Translations under genes and position numbers: made by a program
The notes under the pieces: generated by a model
What the model was told of the DNA's origin: nothing
The model's input: the letters and a program-made list of their open reading frames with translations, nothing else
Database searches by the model: none
Shown here: one piece after another, positions 35,191 to 44,815 of the stretch
How the letters are laid out: each line of letters opens with the position of its first letter
Numbering within the stretch: the first letter of the stretch is position 1
NCBI RefSeq assembly: GCF_002090135.1
Contig: NZ_BBRL01000008.1
Span: 124,001-188,000 of the forward strand
Direction: 5' to 3'
From: Demequina sp. NBRC 110055
GTDB taxonomy: Bacteria; Actinomycetota; Actinomycetes; Actinomycetales; Demequinaceae
DNA: 64,000 nucleotides

Positions 35191-36402
35191 CTACGCCGCG
35201 GGTGTCCCGGCGAGTTCGCCGTGGTCCACCCGTCGATTCAGACGCTCCGACATCGCGAGCCCCAGAGCCACGAGCGCCAGGATAAAGAACGGGAACAGCC
35301 ACAGCCCCAGCCAGGTGGACAGCGCGCCGAACAGCGGCGGGGCGAGCGTGGAGCCCGTGTAGGCCGCGGCCATCTGCACGCCGATGATCGCCTGCGAGTT
35401 CCGCGCGCCGAAGTTCACCGGAGTGGAGTGAATGATCGCCGGGTAAATGGGCGCCGAGCCCAGGCCCGCGACCACCAGGCCCGCGAGCGCGATCACGTCC
35501 GTCCCCACAGGCACGGCGATCATGACCGCGCCCACGCCGACCGCCACGAAACCACCGCGAATCAGGGCGCGGTCGCCCACGCGGTCCGCAACGAAACCTG
35601 CGAGGAAGCGCCCCGCCGTGATGCCCAAGAGGAACAGCGACGCGAACGCCGCAGCCGTCGCGACATCCACCCCGCGGTCCTCCACGAGGAACGTTGAGGC
35701 CCACAAGATGGCCGTGCTCTCGAGCGCGCAATACGCGAAGAAGGCCGCGAGGATGAGTTTCACGCCACCGATGCGCAGCGCCTGACTCAGCGGCACGTGC
35801 CCGGTGCTGACCGGCACCGCCTCAGGATCATCGACCTCCGCCGGACGCACCGGATTGACCCGCTTCCACAGCGGCAGGCTGATGAACAGCGCGACCGTCA
35901 GCACCACTTGGATGCCGCCGATGATCAGGTAGGCGCCGCTCCACCCCAGTGAGGACGACAACGCGAAACTCATCACGAATGGACTGATTGCGGCGCCCAC
36001 GCCCCAGCACGCGTGCAGCCAGTTCATGTGACGCGCGGCGTAGTGCAGCGCCACATAGTTGTTGAGGGCCGCGTCGACCGCGCCGGCGCCCAGGCCGTAC
36101 GGAATCGCCCACAGGCACAGCATCCAGAACGCGTCGGAGAACGAGAACCCCACGAGCGCCGCAGCCGTCATCCCGATACTCACGGCGGTCACCGACCCCG
36201 CGGAGAAGCGGCGGGTCAGCCGCTCAGAGGCCAGGCTCGACACGATGGTGCCGCCAGCGATGATCGTGGTGAGGATGCCCGCGAACCCGAGCGGCACACC
36301 GAGGTCGGAGTGCATCACCGGCCATCCGGCGCCGACGAGCGAGTCGGGCAGGCCCAGGCTGATAAACGCCAAGTAGATGATGGACAGCAACAGTGCGTAC
36401 AT
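35191..36402 (-). CDS. MFS transporter, FucP/YttB-like
   Basis: A 403-aa transporter with about twelve membrane helices: LAFISLGLPDSLVGAGWP in helix 1, GAGAVDAALNNYVALHYAAR in the middle and a basic-residue loop SERLTRRFSAG. The helix-1 pattern and the N-terminal GLPDS are characteristic of a sugar- or peptide-like MFS branch. Substrate unknown. It diverges from the acetyltransferase gene over a 36-bp palindromic operator, so the two are probably co-regulated. Confidence 0.87.
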   Translation of the reverse strand: MYALLLSIIYLAFISLGLPDSLVGAGWPVMHSDLGVPLGFAGILTTIIAGGTIVSSLASERLTRRFSAGSVTAVSIGMTAAALVGFSFSDAFWMLCLWAIPYGLGAGAVDAALNNYVALHYAARHMNWLHACWGVGAAISPFVMSFALSSSLGWSGAYLIIGGIQVVLTVALFISLPLWKRVNPVRPAEVDDPEAVPVSTGHVPLSQALRIGGVKLILAAFFAYCALESTAILWASTFLVEDRGVDVATAAAFASLFLLGITAGRFLAGFVADRVGDRALIRGGFVAVGVGAVMIAVPVGTDVIALAGLVVAGLGSAPIYPAIIHSTPVNFGARNSQAIIGVQMAAAYTGSTLAPPLFGALSTWLGLWLFPFFILALVALGLAMSERLNRRVDHGELAGTPAA

Positions 36403-36464
36403 CGCGGGGACTGCCTTTCTCGACGCGAACTATCGCGAGCCTCATCGCCGCGACACAGCGATGG

Positions 36465-36500
36465 TACCCAATATGTGGACGCTCGTACACATATTGGGTA
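36465..36500. promoter_or_regulatory. 36-bp palindromic operator between divergent MFS and acetyltransferase genes
   Basis: Perfect 13-bp inverted arms TACCCAATATGTG (36465-36477) and CACATATTGGGTA (36488-36500), ten bases apart, ending ten bases before the acetyltransferase ATG. This AT-rich island in GC-rich DNA is a strong operator candidate for the TetR regulator encoded two genes downstream. Confidence 0.75.
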
Positions 36501-36510
36501 CGGTGGAGAT

Positions 36511-37095
36511 ATGGCCCACGACTACTTCGCCGGCGACAACCGGACCCAATTCGAACGCATGCGTGCAGGCGATCTCTACATCGCAGACGACCCGGAGATG
36601 GCCAAGGCGCACCTGCGTGCGGTAGCCCTCACCGACGCGTATCACCGCGCCTATGTCGCCGCGGACCGCGCGGCCTTTGGCATCCTCGCTGACCTGGTGG
36701 GCACCCTCGGGGACGGAGCCCATATCAATCCCCCTCTCTTCGTCGACTACGGCGAGAACATCCACATCGGCGCGCGCACCTTCATCAACTACCACCTCAC
36801 GGCGCTGGACGTCGCAACCATCACCATCGGCGAGGACTGCCAGATCGGGCCCAACGTCCAACTCCTCACGCCCACCCACCCCATCGAGCCGGGGCCGCGC
36901 CGCGACAAGCTCGAGGCGGCCAAGCCCATCGTGATCGAGGACAACGTGTGGCTGGGCGGCGGGGTCATCGTCTGCCCGGGCGTGACGATCGGCAAGGACT
37001 CCGTCATCGGTGCGGGTTCCGTGGTCACGAAGGACATTCCTGCTGGGGTCGTCGCCGTGGGCAACCCGGCCCGTGTCGTCCGCTCCATCGCGTGA
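36511..37095 (+). CDS. sugar O-acetyltransferase, maltose/galactoside acetyltransferase type
   Basis: A 194-aa left-handed beta-helix enzyme (hexapeptide repeats) transferring acetyl from acetyl-CoA to a sugar hydroxyl. Features: MRAGDLYIADDPE-like start, INPPLFVDYGENIHIGARTF, LLTPTHPIEPGPRR with the catalytic His, then repeat coils VIEDNVWLGGGVIVCPGVTI and the closing VVAVGNPARVVRSI. Maa/LacA/NodL group; the exact sugar is unknown. The 5 bases to the next ATG imply co-transcription with the TetR gene. Confidence 0.92.
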   Translation: MAHDYFAGDNRTQFERMRAGDLYIADDPEMAKAHLRAVALTDAYHRAYVAADRAAFGILADLVGTLGDGAHINPPLFVDYGENIHIGARTFINYHLTALDVATITIGEDCQIGPNVQLLTPTHPIEPGPRRDKLEAAKPIVIEDNVWLGGGVIVCPGVTIGKDSVIGAGSVVTKDIPAGVVAVGNPARVVRSIA

Positions 37096-37099
37096 CGCG

Positions 37100-37687
37100 A
37101 TGACCCAGGAAAGTCGCCCCGGAGGCACACGCCGAGGCCGCCGCAACGAACCCGGAAGGCGCGACACGATCATCGACGCCTGCCTGGACGTGCTCGCGCG
37201 CGAGGGAGTCGCCGGCACCTCGCACCGCAAGGTCGCCGCCCAGGCGGGTGTGCCACTCGGCGCGACCACGTACTACTTCGACGGCATGGACGGGCTGCTC
37301 CACGAGGCGTTCACGCGATTCGCCACCTCGATCAGCGATCGCTTCGAGCGCCGCATGACCGCTGCTGAGGACCTTGACGCGGCACGCGAAGCTGTCGTGG
37401 CCATCGTCCTCGAGGACGTCTTCGGCGACGATCGGGACCTGGTCCTCTCGCACGAGCTCTACACGCTCGCGGCACGCAAGCCCGCCTTCCGTGCGATCAC
37501 ATCCGCGTGGATGGCGCGCAGCCGCGCCGCGCTCGAACGGCACTTCGACGCCGAGACCACGCGCATGCTCGACGCGCTGATCGAGGGCCTCACCATCCAT
37601 CGCGCGCTCGACGCGGAGCCGCGCGATCCCGGCGAGGTCCGCGCGGCCGTCGCACGCATCACCCGGGCGTCAGGGCTGCAGCACTAG
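37100..37687 (+). CDS. TetR-family regulator
   Basis: A 195-aa regulator: DTIIDACLDVLAREGVAGTS, HRKVAAQAGVPLGATTYYFD is the HTH, then a helical C-terminal domain. Four bases after the acetyltransferase stop. It probably binds the 36-bp palindrome upstream of the acetyltransferase, controlling itself and the MFS gene. The last four bases overlap the end of the convergent zinc-ribbon gene. Confidence 0.88.
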   Translation: MTQESRPGGTRRGRRNEPGRRDTIIDACLDVLAREGVAGTSHRKVAAQAGVPLGATTYYFDGMDGLLHEAFTRFATSISDRFERRMTAAEDLDAAREAVVAIVLEDVFGDDRDLVLSHELYTLAARKPAFRAITSAWMARSRAALERHFDAETTRMLDALIEGLTIHRALDAEPRDPGEVRAAVARITRASGLQH

Positions 37688-38253
37688 CCGCAGAGGTCGC
37701 AGACCCCCGTCGCGGGAAGGTCGATGAAGCAGGTGGGGCACGGCAGCTCGGCGATCTCGGCACGCTTGCCGATGCCCATGTTGGTCACGCGCGGGGCCGG
37801 CTTGACCGGCTCGGGAACGAGGGCGATGGGGCGCAGGGCCGATGCGACACTCGCCTTGGCCATAGCCCCGTCGCTGGGCGAGGGGCTGGCGGCCGCCTCG
37901 GTGACCGCCCCGGAGGCGACCACAGCGGAAGGCGCGGCGGTCGCGGACTGAGCCGCGGCATCGGCCGCCTGGACGGCGTCGGCAAAACCGGGAAGCTCGA
38001 AAAACTGGCTCTCGCCGCCCTCGGGATGCAGAGCGACGTACATCGAGGTGATGAACGCGATGGGCTTGTCGGCGCCCAGCGGCTCGAGCGCGATGTACTG
38101 GCGTGACTCGGGGATGTAGACGTGCTCGTAGCGAAGGCCGCGGGTGATATCGCGAATCTTGTCGACGGCGCTCAGCGGGAGTTCATAGTCCGCCAGCGCG
38201 GCGTCGAGGGTGCGGAAGTAGGTGCGATATTCGAGGTCCAGCGCAGAAGTCAC
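37684..38253 (-). CDS. uncharacterised protein with C-terminal zinc ribbon
   Basis: A 189-aa protein not assigned to a family. Residues 1-85 form a compact domain (TYFRTLDAALADYELPLSAV, YEHVYIPESRQYIALEPLG); a long Ala/Ser/Pro linker (about 95-150) carries two copies of the dispersed 9-bp word (37837, 37958); the end has CPTC-x13-CDLCG, a rubredoxin-like zinc ribbon. GTG start at 38253 is uncertain, an ATG at 38283 is possible. It may bind nucleic acid or a protein partner through the ribbon. Confidence 0.7.
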   Translation of the reverse strand: MTSALDLEYRTYFRTLDAALADYELPLSAVDKIRDITRGLRYEHVYIPESRQYIALEPLGADKPIAFITSMYVALHPEGGESQFFELPGFADAVQAADAAAQSATAAPSAVVASGAVTEAAASPSPSDGAMAKASVASALRPIALVPEPVKPAPRVTNMGIGKRAEIAELPCPTCFIDLPATGVCDLCG

Positions 38254-38323
38254 CGGAAGATCTTGCCGCATCCTCGGTGGCACCGATGACCACTCGAACC
38301 GTGTTAACGGGGCCGGAAAATTC

Positions 38324-39184
38324 CTAGCGAGGGTCGCGATATTTCCACATAGTGAGTGAACCGAATACTGCCACCAGCGCCGCCGACCAGCCCAGGGTGA
38401 TCGCGAGCTCCGAGCCGATCTGCTCGCCGTTCATGAGCGCGCGGACACCCGTGACGAGGTCGGACACCGGGTTGACGTTGACCCACGCCTGGAGCCAGCC
38501 TGGCATGGTCGCCGGGTCGACGAAGATGTTCGAGCCGAACAGCAGCGGCATCAGCACAAAGCTCGCGACACCCATGATCGAGCCGGGCGTGCGCAGGATG
38601 AGCGACAGGAACGTCCAGATCCATCCCAGCGAGAACGCGAAGACCAAGAGAAGCGCGACGCCAAGCACCACGCCGACCACTCCTCCGGCGGGACGCCAGC
38701 CGATCGCCAGGCACACGATGGACGTCACGATCGACGCGACGATGAAGCGGACCGCGTCGCCCAGCAGCATTCCTACCAGGGGGGACGGGCGCCAGATGGG
38801 CAGCGAGCGGAAGCGATCGAAGACGCCCTTGTCGATGTCGGTGCGCAGCGTGGTGCCGGTGTACATCGTGATGAAGAGCACCGACTGCACCAGGACGCCG
38901 GGAGCGATGTAGGCGATATACGCGCTCACGGACCCCGCGATCGCGCCGCCGAACAGGTAGGTGAACAGCAGCGTCATGATCACGGGGAAGACTGTGACGT
39001 CGAAGAGCTGCTCGGGCACGTGCTTGATCTTGAGCAGCGCGCGCCAGCCGAAGGTCACCGAGGTCGACAGTGCGCTAGGGCGCGCAGGCCGTTCCGAGGA
39101 CGCGAGGGCGTGCGCGATGGCGCTCGCCTGGGGCGCCGGGGCCGTCGTGGTTTCGGCCGATGCCGTGGTCTCGTCGGTAGTCAT
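38324..39184 (-). CDS. DrrB-type ABC-2 permease
   Basis: A 286-aa ABC-2 membrane protein with six helices. [20 protein letters not shown] and [19 protein letters not shown] are the DrrB/NodJ signatures, then [16 protein letters not shown] near the end. With the ATPase upstream it forms a heteromeric exporter of the daunorubicin-resistance type, for drugs or lipids. The N-terminal 45 residues are Ala/Thr-rich and cytoplasmic. Overlaps the ATPase stop (ATGA). Confidence 0.9.
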   Translation of the reverse strand: MTTDETTASAETTTAPAPQASAIAHALASSERPARPSALSTSVTFGWRALLKIKHVPEQLFDVTVFPVIMTLLFTYLFGGAIAGSVSAYIAYIAPGVLVQSVLFITMYTGTTLRTDIDKGVFDRFRSLPIWRPSPLVGMLLGDAVRFIVASIVTSIVCLAIGWRPAGGVVGVVLGVALLLVFAFSLGWIWTFLSLILRTPGSIMGVASFVLMPLLFGSNIFVDPATMPGWLQAWVNVNPVSDLVTGVRALMNGEQIGSELAITLGWSAALVAVFGSLTMWKYRDPR

Positions 39185-40143
39185 GCCGCCTCCTCCTCGG
39201 TCGCTTCAGCGGGCTTGCCCGTGAGCGAAAGGAACACCTCGTCGAGTGTGGGCTGGCCGAGGCTGAACTGCGCGAGGCCGATGCCCGCCGCGTCGAGCTC
39301 GGTCAGCGCCCTGGTGACACGGCCGCGGTCCTCGATGGACGCGGTGAGCGCCTGGGGGTCGGCGGGAGTGTCGACCTCGACGTGGAGCTCGCGCAGCAGG
39401 ATTTCGCGGGCCGCCTCGCGGTCCGCGCGGTGCATCACGCGCACGTGCAACATGCCGGAGCCGACCGAGGCCTTCAGTTCAGTGGCCGTGCCCTCGGCGA
39501 TGATCTTGCCGTTGTCGATGACGCTGATCTTGTCGGCGAGCTGGTCGGCCTCATCGAGGTACTGCGTGGTGAGCATCACGGTGGTGCCGTAGGCGACCAT
39601 GGCACGAATGATGTCCCACACCTCATTGCGGCTGCGCGGGTCCAGTCCGGTCGTGGGTTCGTCGAGGAACAATAGGTCGGGCGTCACCACGATGGACGCC
39701 GCGATGTCGATGCGCCGGCGCATGCCGCCCGAGTACTTCTTGACCTGACGGTCGGCAGCCTCGGCGAGTCCGAACGCCTCAAGCAGTTCGGCACTGCGGC
39801 GCATGGCCGCCTTGGGCGTGAACCCGTAGAGCTTCGCGATGAGGCGCAGGTTCTCGGCGCCGGTGAGGTCCTCGTCGACGGACGCGAACTGGCCCGTCAG
39901 CGCCACTCGTGACCGCACCTCGTCGGACTGCGTACGGATGTCGTAGCCGAGCACCCGAGCCTCGCCGGCATCGGGCCTGATGAGTGTCGCGAGCATCCTG
40001 ATCGCGGTGGTCTTGCCCGCGCCGTTAGGCCCCAAGAATCCGTGGACGCCGCCGCGTGCGATCGCGAGGTCGATCCCGTCGACCGCGCGGGTGTCCCCGT
40101 AAGTCTTCACGAGACCCGCGGTCTCGATCGCCAATTCCGCCAT
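39181..40143 (-). CDS. DrrA-type ABC exporter ATPase
   Basis: A 320-aa ATPase. Walker [10 protein letters not shown], signature [12 protein letters not shown], Walker [13 protein letters not shown], and the DrrA-like C-terminal domain ending [29 protein letters not shown] after the Walker region is the DrrA-type Q-loop segment. Pairs with the DrrB-type permease. Divergent from a TetR gene 117 bases away. Confidence 0.93.
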   Translation of the reverse strand: MAELAIETAGLVKTYGDTRAVDGIDLAIARGGVHGFLGPNGAGKTTAIRMLATLIRPDAGEARVLGYDIRTQSDEVRSRVALTGQFASVDEDLTGAENLRLIAKLYGFTPKAAMRRSAELLEAFGLAEAADRQVKKYSGGMRRRIDIAASIVVTPDLLFLDEPTTGLDPRSRNEVWDIIRAMVAYGTTVMLTTQYLDEADQLADKISVIDNGKIIAEGTATELKASVGSGMLHVRVMHRADREAAREILLRELHVEVDTPADPQALTASIEDRGRVTRALTELDAAGIGLAQFSLGQPTLDEVFLSLTGKPAEATEEEAA

Positions 40144-40197
40144 GCGTCCCTCTCCCCTGGTTCACGCCTGGTGTCCTTCTCGGTGTCCGCGTTAGCA

Positions 40198-40214
40198 TGT
40201 AAACACCGTTCACA
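40198..40214. promoter_or_regulatory. candidate TetR operator between drrA-like and tetR genes
   Basis: TGTAAAC-ACC-GTTCACA: 7-bp arms, six of seven paired, centred between the divergent ATPase and TetR genes. The form is typical of TetR-family operators. Confidence 0.5.
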
Positions 40215-40260
40215 TTGCGAACCCGTCCAGGGTAAGTCAGCGTTCGAGGGGGTGCAAGAG

Positions 40261-40941
40261 GTGCCGCAGATTTCCCCGAGCTATCACCACGGCGACCTGC
40301 GCGCCGCGCTCGTCGAGGCGGGCCTGGAACTCGCCCGCTCGGGCGGCCCGGCGGCAGTCACCGTACGCGAGGTGACGCGCGCCGCAGGCGTCTCCCCCGC
40401 ATCGGCCTATCGCCATTTTGCGGACCACCGCGCGCTGGTGGTCGCCGTGGCCTTGGCGGCGCAGGGGCGGCTGGCGACGACGATGGAGGCGCGGATCGAC
40501 GCGCTCGTTGAGAGGGCTGGCGTCGATACGGCCGATGCCGCCGTCGCCCGCCTACGCGGCGTCGGCCTGGGCTACATCGAGTTTGCGCTGGCCGAGCCGG
40601 GCTGGTTCGCGCTCGCGCTGCTCACGTTTGATCCCGGCGGGTCCTCGTCCTCGCGAGTGAGCGTGGACGCGGCGGTCCCTCCACCGTTCCAACTGCTCAT
40701 CGACGCGCTCGACGGGTGTGTGACGGCGGGAGTGCTGTCGACCGAGGGCCGCATCAATGCCGAGTGGCCGTGCTGGTCGGCCGTGCACGGGTTTGCGGAC
40801 ATCGCCACGCGCGGACCACTTCAGGGCCAGGACGCACCGACGTTGACGGCGCTCGGGACCCACGTGGTGGACAGGATCGTCGCCGGCGTCCGTTCACGTT
40901 CCGTCACACCTCAAACCGATAGCCCGCCCCCGGGTGAGTGA
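40261..40941 (+). CDS. TetR-family regulator with WHG-like C-terminal domain
   Basis: A 226-aa regulator: YHHGDLRAALVEAGLELARS, GGPAAVTVREVTRAAGVSPA, SAYRHFADHRALVVAV is the HTH, and SAVHGFADIATRGPL is the WHG motif of the TetR_C_13-like group. The GTG at 40261 follows GAGGGGG by ten bases; a GTG at 40252 is too close to it. Likely represses the divergent DrrAB-type exporter. Its 3' end overlaps the end of kdpE by 38 bases. Confidence 0.87.
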   Translation: MPQISPSYHHGDLRAALVEAGLELARSGGPAAVTVREVTRAAGVSPASAYRHFADHRALVVAVALAAQGRLATTMEARIDALVERAGVDTADAAVARLRGVGLGYIEFALAEPGWFALALLTFDPGGSSSSRVSVDAAVPPPFQLLIDALDGCVTAGVLSTEGRINAEWPCWSAVHGFADIATRGPLQGQDAPTLTALGTHVVDRIVAGVRSRSVTPQTDSPPPGE

Positions 40942-41602
40942 GGATGTGCACCGGTGCGCCGGGGTCATCCTCGAGCTTGCGGCGCAGCTGCGCGGTGTAG
41001 ACGCGCAGATAATGTGTCTCGGCGTCGTAGCCGGGCCCCCACACATCGTGAAGGAGTTGAGCCCGGCTCACCATGCGGCCACGGTTCCTCACGAGCGCCT
41101 CGAGCAGCGCCCACTCGGTCGGCGTGAGTCGCACCTCGGCATCCTTGCGGGCGACTGTCCGCCGGGCGAGATCGATGCGCAACGTCCCCGCTTCGATGAC
41201 CGCGACGTCGACCGCGCCGTCGACCGGCTGCGCACGCCTGACCGCGGCGCGCAGCCGCGCGAGCAGCTCATTCATCGCGAACGGCTTGGTGACGTAGTCG
41301 TCGGCGCCGGCGTCGAGCGCGTCGATCTTGTCGTCGTTCATCTGTCGCGCCGACAAGACGACGATGGGCACGCGGCTCCACCCCCGGATGCCGGCGAGGA
41401 CTTCGAGGCCGGACATGTCGGGCAGGCCAAGGTCGAGCACCACCACGTCCGGCCTGGCCGACGCCGCAGCGTCGAGCGCCCGCGCGCCGGTCTCGGCGGT
41501 CGTGACCTCCCACCCATGAGCGCGCAGGTTGATCGCGAGCGCGCGGGTGAGCCCTTCATCGTCGTCGACCACGAGGACCCGATTGCCCTGTCCGTCGGTC
41601 AT
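40904..41602 (-). CDS. kdpE: potassium-responsive response regulator KdpE
   Basis: A 232-aa OmpR/PhoB-type regulator. Receiver: VLVVDDDEG acidic pocket, VVLDLGLPDMSG with the phospho-Asp, VLSARQ and YVTKPF Lys; DNA-binding: LTPTEWALLEALVRNRGRM and LRVYTAQLRRKLEDDP. It activates kdpFABC when phosphorylated by KdpD under low K+. Its ATG overlaps the kdpD stop (ATGA). Last gene of the kdp operon, convergent with a tetR. Confidence 0.95.
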   Translation of the reverse strand: MTDGQGNRVLVVDDDEGLTRALAINLRAHGWEVTTAETGARALDAAASARPDVVVLDLGLPDMSGLEVLAGIRGWSRVPIVVLSARQMNDDKIDALDAGADDYVTKPFAMNELLARLRAAVRRAQPVDGAVDVAVIEAGTLRIDLARRTVARKDAEVRLTPTEWALLEALVRNRGRMVSRAQLLHDVWGPGYDAETHYLRVYTAQLRRKLEDDPGAPVHILTHPGAGYRFEV

Positions 41603-44148
41603 GCGTGCCCCATGTCCCGATCCTCGCGCACGCGAGGCACCGTCACGACCATCGTGAGGCCTCCGCCCGGCGTGTCCTCGGGCACCACCCGCGCTCCGAC
41701 CGTCGCGGCGAGGCCGTCGGCCACGGCGAGCCCCAACCCCACTCCCCCATCGGCGCCGCCATCGAACCTCTGGAAGGCCTCGAACATCACGTTCTTGCGA
41801 GACTCGGGGACGCCCGGGCCGGAGTCCGCCACGCGAATCACCACCTCGGCCCCGTCCGCCGCCGCCGAGACACGCACCGCCGTGCCGGGTGGCGTGTGAC
41901 GCACTGCGTTCGACACGAGATTCTCCACCACACGCTCGAGGAGGCCAGGATCGGTCTCGACCAGCGGGAGGTCCTCCGGGAGCGACATCTTGACCGACGC
42001 ATGCCACGGCTCGACGGCCGCGGGCACCACCTCCTCGAGCGAACTGGCGCGTAGCCGGGCGTGCACCGCGCCGGCCTGGAGCCGCGACAGGTCAAGTAGG
42101 TTGTCGATGAGCCGCTCCAGGCGCCCGGTGCCCTCCTGAATCGTCTTCGTCAGCGCCGCGCGGTCGTCCTCGTCAAGACGGATGCCGGACGCGAGCCCGT
42201 CCACCGCGGCCCTGATCGCCGCCAATGGAGTGCGTAGATCGTGCGAGACCGCGGCGAGCAGCGCATTCCGGGTACGCTCCGACGCCTCGAGCCTTCTAGC
42301 GGCGTCCGCCTCCTGACGCAGGCGCCGGTGTTCGAGCACAATGCGCATCTGGCTTCCAAACGCCTCCGCGACTTCGCGATCGCTCCCGGCGAGGGGCCGG
42401 CCGCACAGCACCATGCGGTGCCGCTCGTCGATGTCGACCGTCGCGGGATCGGCGCATGGCGCGTCGGCACCGGCGGCTGCAAGAACTCCCCACGGCGCGC
42501 GAGCCCCTTCGCGCTGCTCGAGCCTCACCTGATCGAGCCCGAACACCTCACGAAGGCGGCTCACGATCGCGTCGGCCGTGTCGTCGCCCGACAGCACGCT
42601 GCGCGACAAGGCGGCGAGCGTGGACGCCTCCGCCCTCGCACGGTATGCCTGCGCGGTGCGCCTCGACGCGAGATCCACCACAGAGGCCACCGCAGCGGCA
42701 ACCACGACGAAGACCACGAGCGCGAGCACGTCGCTCGGCTGGTCGATTACGAGCCGGCCGGTGGGCTCCGTGTGCAGCAGGTTGAGGGCGAGGAACGACA
42801 GGACCGCCGCGACAAGCGCCGGCCACAGCCCGCCGATGAGCGCGACTCCGACCACCACCGCGAGTTGGAGCATGAGCGCGGCCGACAGGTCGTCAGCACC
42901 CCCGGCCCCCGCATCGGCCACCCAGGCCACGACGAGCGGCGCCGCGATCGCGGCCAGCCACCCGGCCGCGCGCCGTCCGCGCGACATGGAGGAGGTCCGC
43001 GATGGCGGCCTGGTGCCGGCGCCGGCGTGCTCATGCGTCACGAGGTGCACGTCGATGGCGCCGGACAGACGAGCGATGGCATCGGCCGACGAACCCGACA
43101 GCGCCTGGCGCCACCGGGAGTGTCGTGACACCCCCACCACGATCATCGTGGCGTTGACTCCGCGCGCGAAGTCGACGACGGCAAGGGCCACGTCCTCGCC
43201 CGCCACCGTGTGAAAGGTGCCCCCGAGCGACTCGATGAGCAGCCGCTGGTTCGCGATCGCGGCGGGCGGAGCAGCCGGCAAACCATCGGTGGGGAGCACG
43301 TGCACCGCGATGAGTTCCGAGCCGGCGGAACGCTGGGCGATGCGAGAGGCGCGACGGATCAGCGCCTCGCTCTCGGCACCGCCCGTGACCGCCACCACCA
43401 CACGCTCGCGGGCGGGCCATGTCGCGTCGATCTCGTGGTCGGAACGGTAGCGCGTGAGGGCATCGTCGACCCGATCCGCGAGCCACAGCAGCGCGAGCTC
43501 CCTGAGCGCCGTGAGGTTACCCTCTCGGAAGTACTTCCCGAGCGACGCGTCAACCTGCTCGGCCCGGTAAATGTTGCCGTGCGCGAGGCGCCGGCGGAGC
43601 TGCTGGGGCGAGAGGTCGACCAACTGAATCTGATCGGCCTCGCGCACCACGTGGTCCGGCACCGTCTCGCGCTGGCGCACGCCCGTGATGGCCTCGACGT
43701 CATCCACGAGCGAGGCGAGGTGCTGCACATTGACGGTGGTCACGACGTCGATACCGGCGTCCAACAGCGCCGTGACGTCCTGCCAGCGCTTGTCGCGGGC
43801 GGACCCCGGGGGGTTGGTGTGGGCGAGCTCGTCCACGAGCGCGACGTCAGGGGCGCGTGCGATCACCGCATCGACATCGAGGTCGGTCAGGGTGACCCCA
43901 CGGTGCTCGAGCACGCGGCGCGGGATGACCTCCAGGTCGCCGATCTTGTCGGCGGTGGCCACTCGGCCGTGCGTCTCGACGAGGCCAATCACCACATCGG
44001 TGCCGCGCAGCTTTCGCCGCTCCGCCTCGTCGAGCATCGCAAAGGTCTTGCCCACGCCCGGGGCGGCGCCCAGATACACGGTGAGGCGCCCGCGGGAGGA
44101 GGGTGCCTCCGTGGTGGATTCCGCGGGATCGGCGACGGTCATGATCAC
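41599..44148 (-). CDS. kdpD: sensor histidine kinase KdpD
   Basis: An 849-aa sensor. N-terminal KdpD domain with LTVYLGAAPGVGKTFAMLDE (Walker A) and ALVDELAHTNPPGSARDKRW, a universal-stress-like domain (VVVAVTGGAESEALIRRAS), four membrane helices (about 395-500), a GAF-like region, then HisKA AAVSHDLRTPLAAIRAAVDG with the phospho-His and HATPase (NLVSNAVRHTPPGTAV, DSGPGVPES). Slightly shorter than E. coli KdpD. GTG start overlapping the kdpC stop; an ATG six bases inside is the alternative. Senses low K+ and phosphorylates KdpE. Confidence 0.95.
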   Translation of the reverse strand: MIMTVADPAESTTEAPSSRGRLTVYLGAAPGVGKTFAMLDEAERRKLRGTDVVIGLVETHGRVATADKIGDLEVIPRRVLEHRGVTLTDLDVDAVIARAPDVALVDELAHTNPPGSARDKRWQDVTALLDAGIDVVTTVNVQHLASLVDDVEAITGVRQRETVPDHVVREADQIQLVDLSPQQLRRRLAHGNIYRAEQVDASLGKYFREGNLTALRELALLWLADRVDDALTRYRSDHEIDATWPARERVVVAVTGGAESEALIRRASRIAQRSAGSELIAVHVLPTDGLPAAPPAAIANQRLLIESLGGTFHTVAGEDVALAVVDFARGVNATMIVVGVSRHSRWRQALSGSSADAIARLSGAIDVHLVTHEHAGAGTRPPSRTSSMSRGRRAAGWLAAIAAPLVVAWVADAGAGGADDLSAALMLQLAVVVGVALIGGLWPALVAAVLSFLALNLLHTEPTGRLVIDQPSDVLALVVFVVVAAAVASVVDLASRRTAQAYRARAEASTLAALSRSVLSGDDTADAIVSRLREVFGLDQVRLEQREGARAPWGVLAAAGADAPCADPATVDIDERHRMVLCGRPLAGSDREVAEAFGSQMRIVLEHRRLRQEADAARRLEASERTRNALLAAVSHDLRTPLAAIRAAVDGLASGIRLDEDDRAALTKTIQEGTGRLERLIDNLLDLSRLQAGAVHARLRASSLEEVVPAAVEPWHASVKMSLPEDLPLVETDPGLLERVVENLVSNAVRHTPPGTAVRVSAAADGAEVVIRVADSGPGVPESRKNVMFEAFQRFDGGADGGVGLGLAVADGLAATVGARVVPEDTPGGGLTMVVTVPRVREDRDMGHA

Positions 44149-44792
44149 ATTGTGTCCGCGGGAGCCGCCTGCTCAAGGGACGTGTTGAGCGCGAGTACGT
44201 CCACGTAGGGGTCGCCGAGTACGCCGAGCGTCCGTTCGTGGGTCGCCTCGGCCACCAGCGCCATGACCGTGGCCTCGTCCAGTCCACGCTCGCGCGCCAC
44301 CCGCGCCACCTGGAGCGAGGCATAGGCGGGGCTGATCGCGCCGTCGAGGCCTGATGCGGACGCGGTCACGGCATCGGCCGGAACCTCGTCAACGGGCACC
44401 GCCTCGCGCGCGGCCACCTCGGCGCGGCGCTCGGCGATCGCGGCGACAAGGTCAGGGCTCTCCGGCCCCAAGTTGGAGCCGCCCGAGGCCAGGGCGTCAT
44501 AGCCGTCGCCGGCCGCCGAGGGGCGGGGTAGGAACCACTCGTCTCCCGCGAACGCCTGGCCGATGAGTGCGGAGCCGGCCGCCTCGGCACGGTCGGTGGT
44601 GCGCTCCCCCGTCGCGGTCACGAGCGACCCCGCCGCCTGCCACGGGAAGGCGGCCCGGGCAACTCCGGTGATGAGCAACGGGTACGCGACCCCACACACC
44701 ACGGTGAACACGGCGAGCATCGTCAGGCCTGTCATTGATGCCCGGGCGAGTGCACGAAAGGAGGACGTGGCGGTCAGTCGAATCGAGTGCAT
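44145..44792 (-). CDS. kdpC: potassium-transporting ATPase subunit C
   Basis: A 215-aa single-pass subunit stabilising the KdpFABC pump and its ATP binding. N-terminal helix MTGLTMLAVFTVVCGVAYPL, then QAFAGDEWFLPRPSAAGDGY, SGGSNLGPESPDLVAAI and SGLDGAISPAYASLQVARVA, the family's conserved blocks. The ATG at 44792 follows AAGGAG by six bases. The dispersed 9-bp word occurs at 44371, encoding part of a Pro-Ala-Asp-Ala linker. Confidence 0.95.
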   Translation of the reverse strand: MHSIRLTATSSFRALARASMTGLTMLAVFTVVCGVAYPLLITGVARAAFPWQAAGSLVTATGERTTDRAEAAGSALIGQAFAGDEWFLPRPSAAGDGYDALASGGSNLGPESPDLVAAIAERRAEVAAREAVPVDEVPADAVTASASGLDGAISPAYASLQVARVARERGLDEATVMALVAEATHERTLGVLGDPYVDVLALNTSLEQAAPADTM

Positions 44793-44815
44793 GGTGAACT
44801 CCTTGCTGGTGGCCG

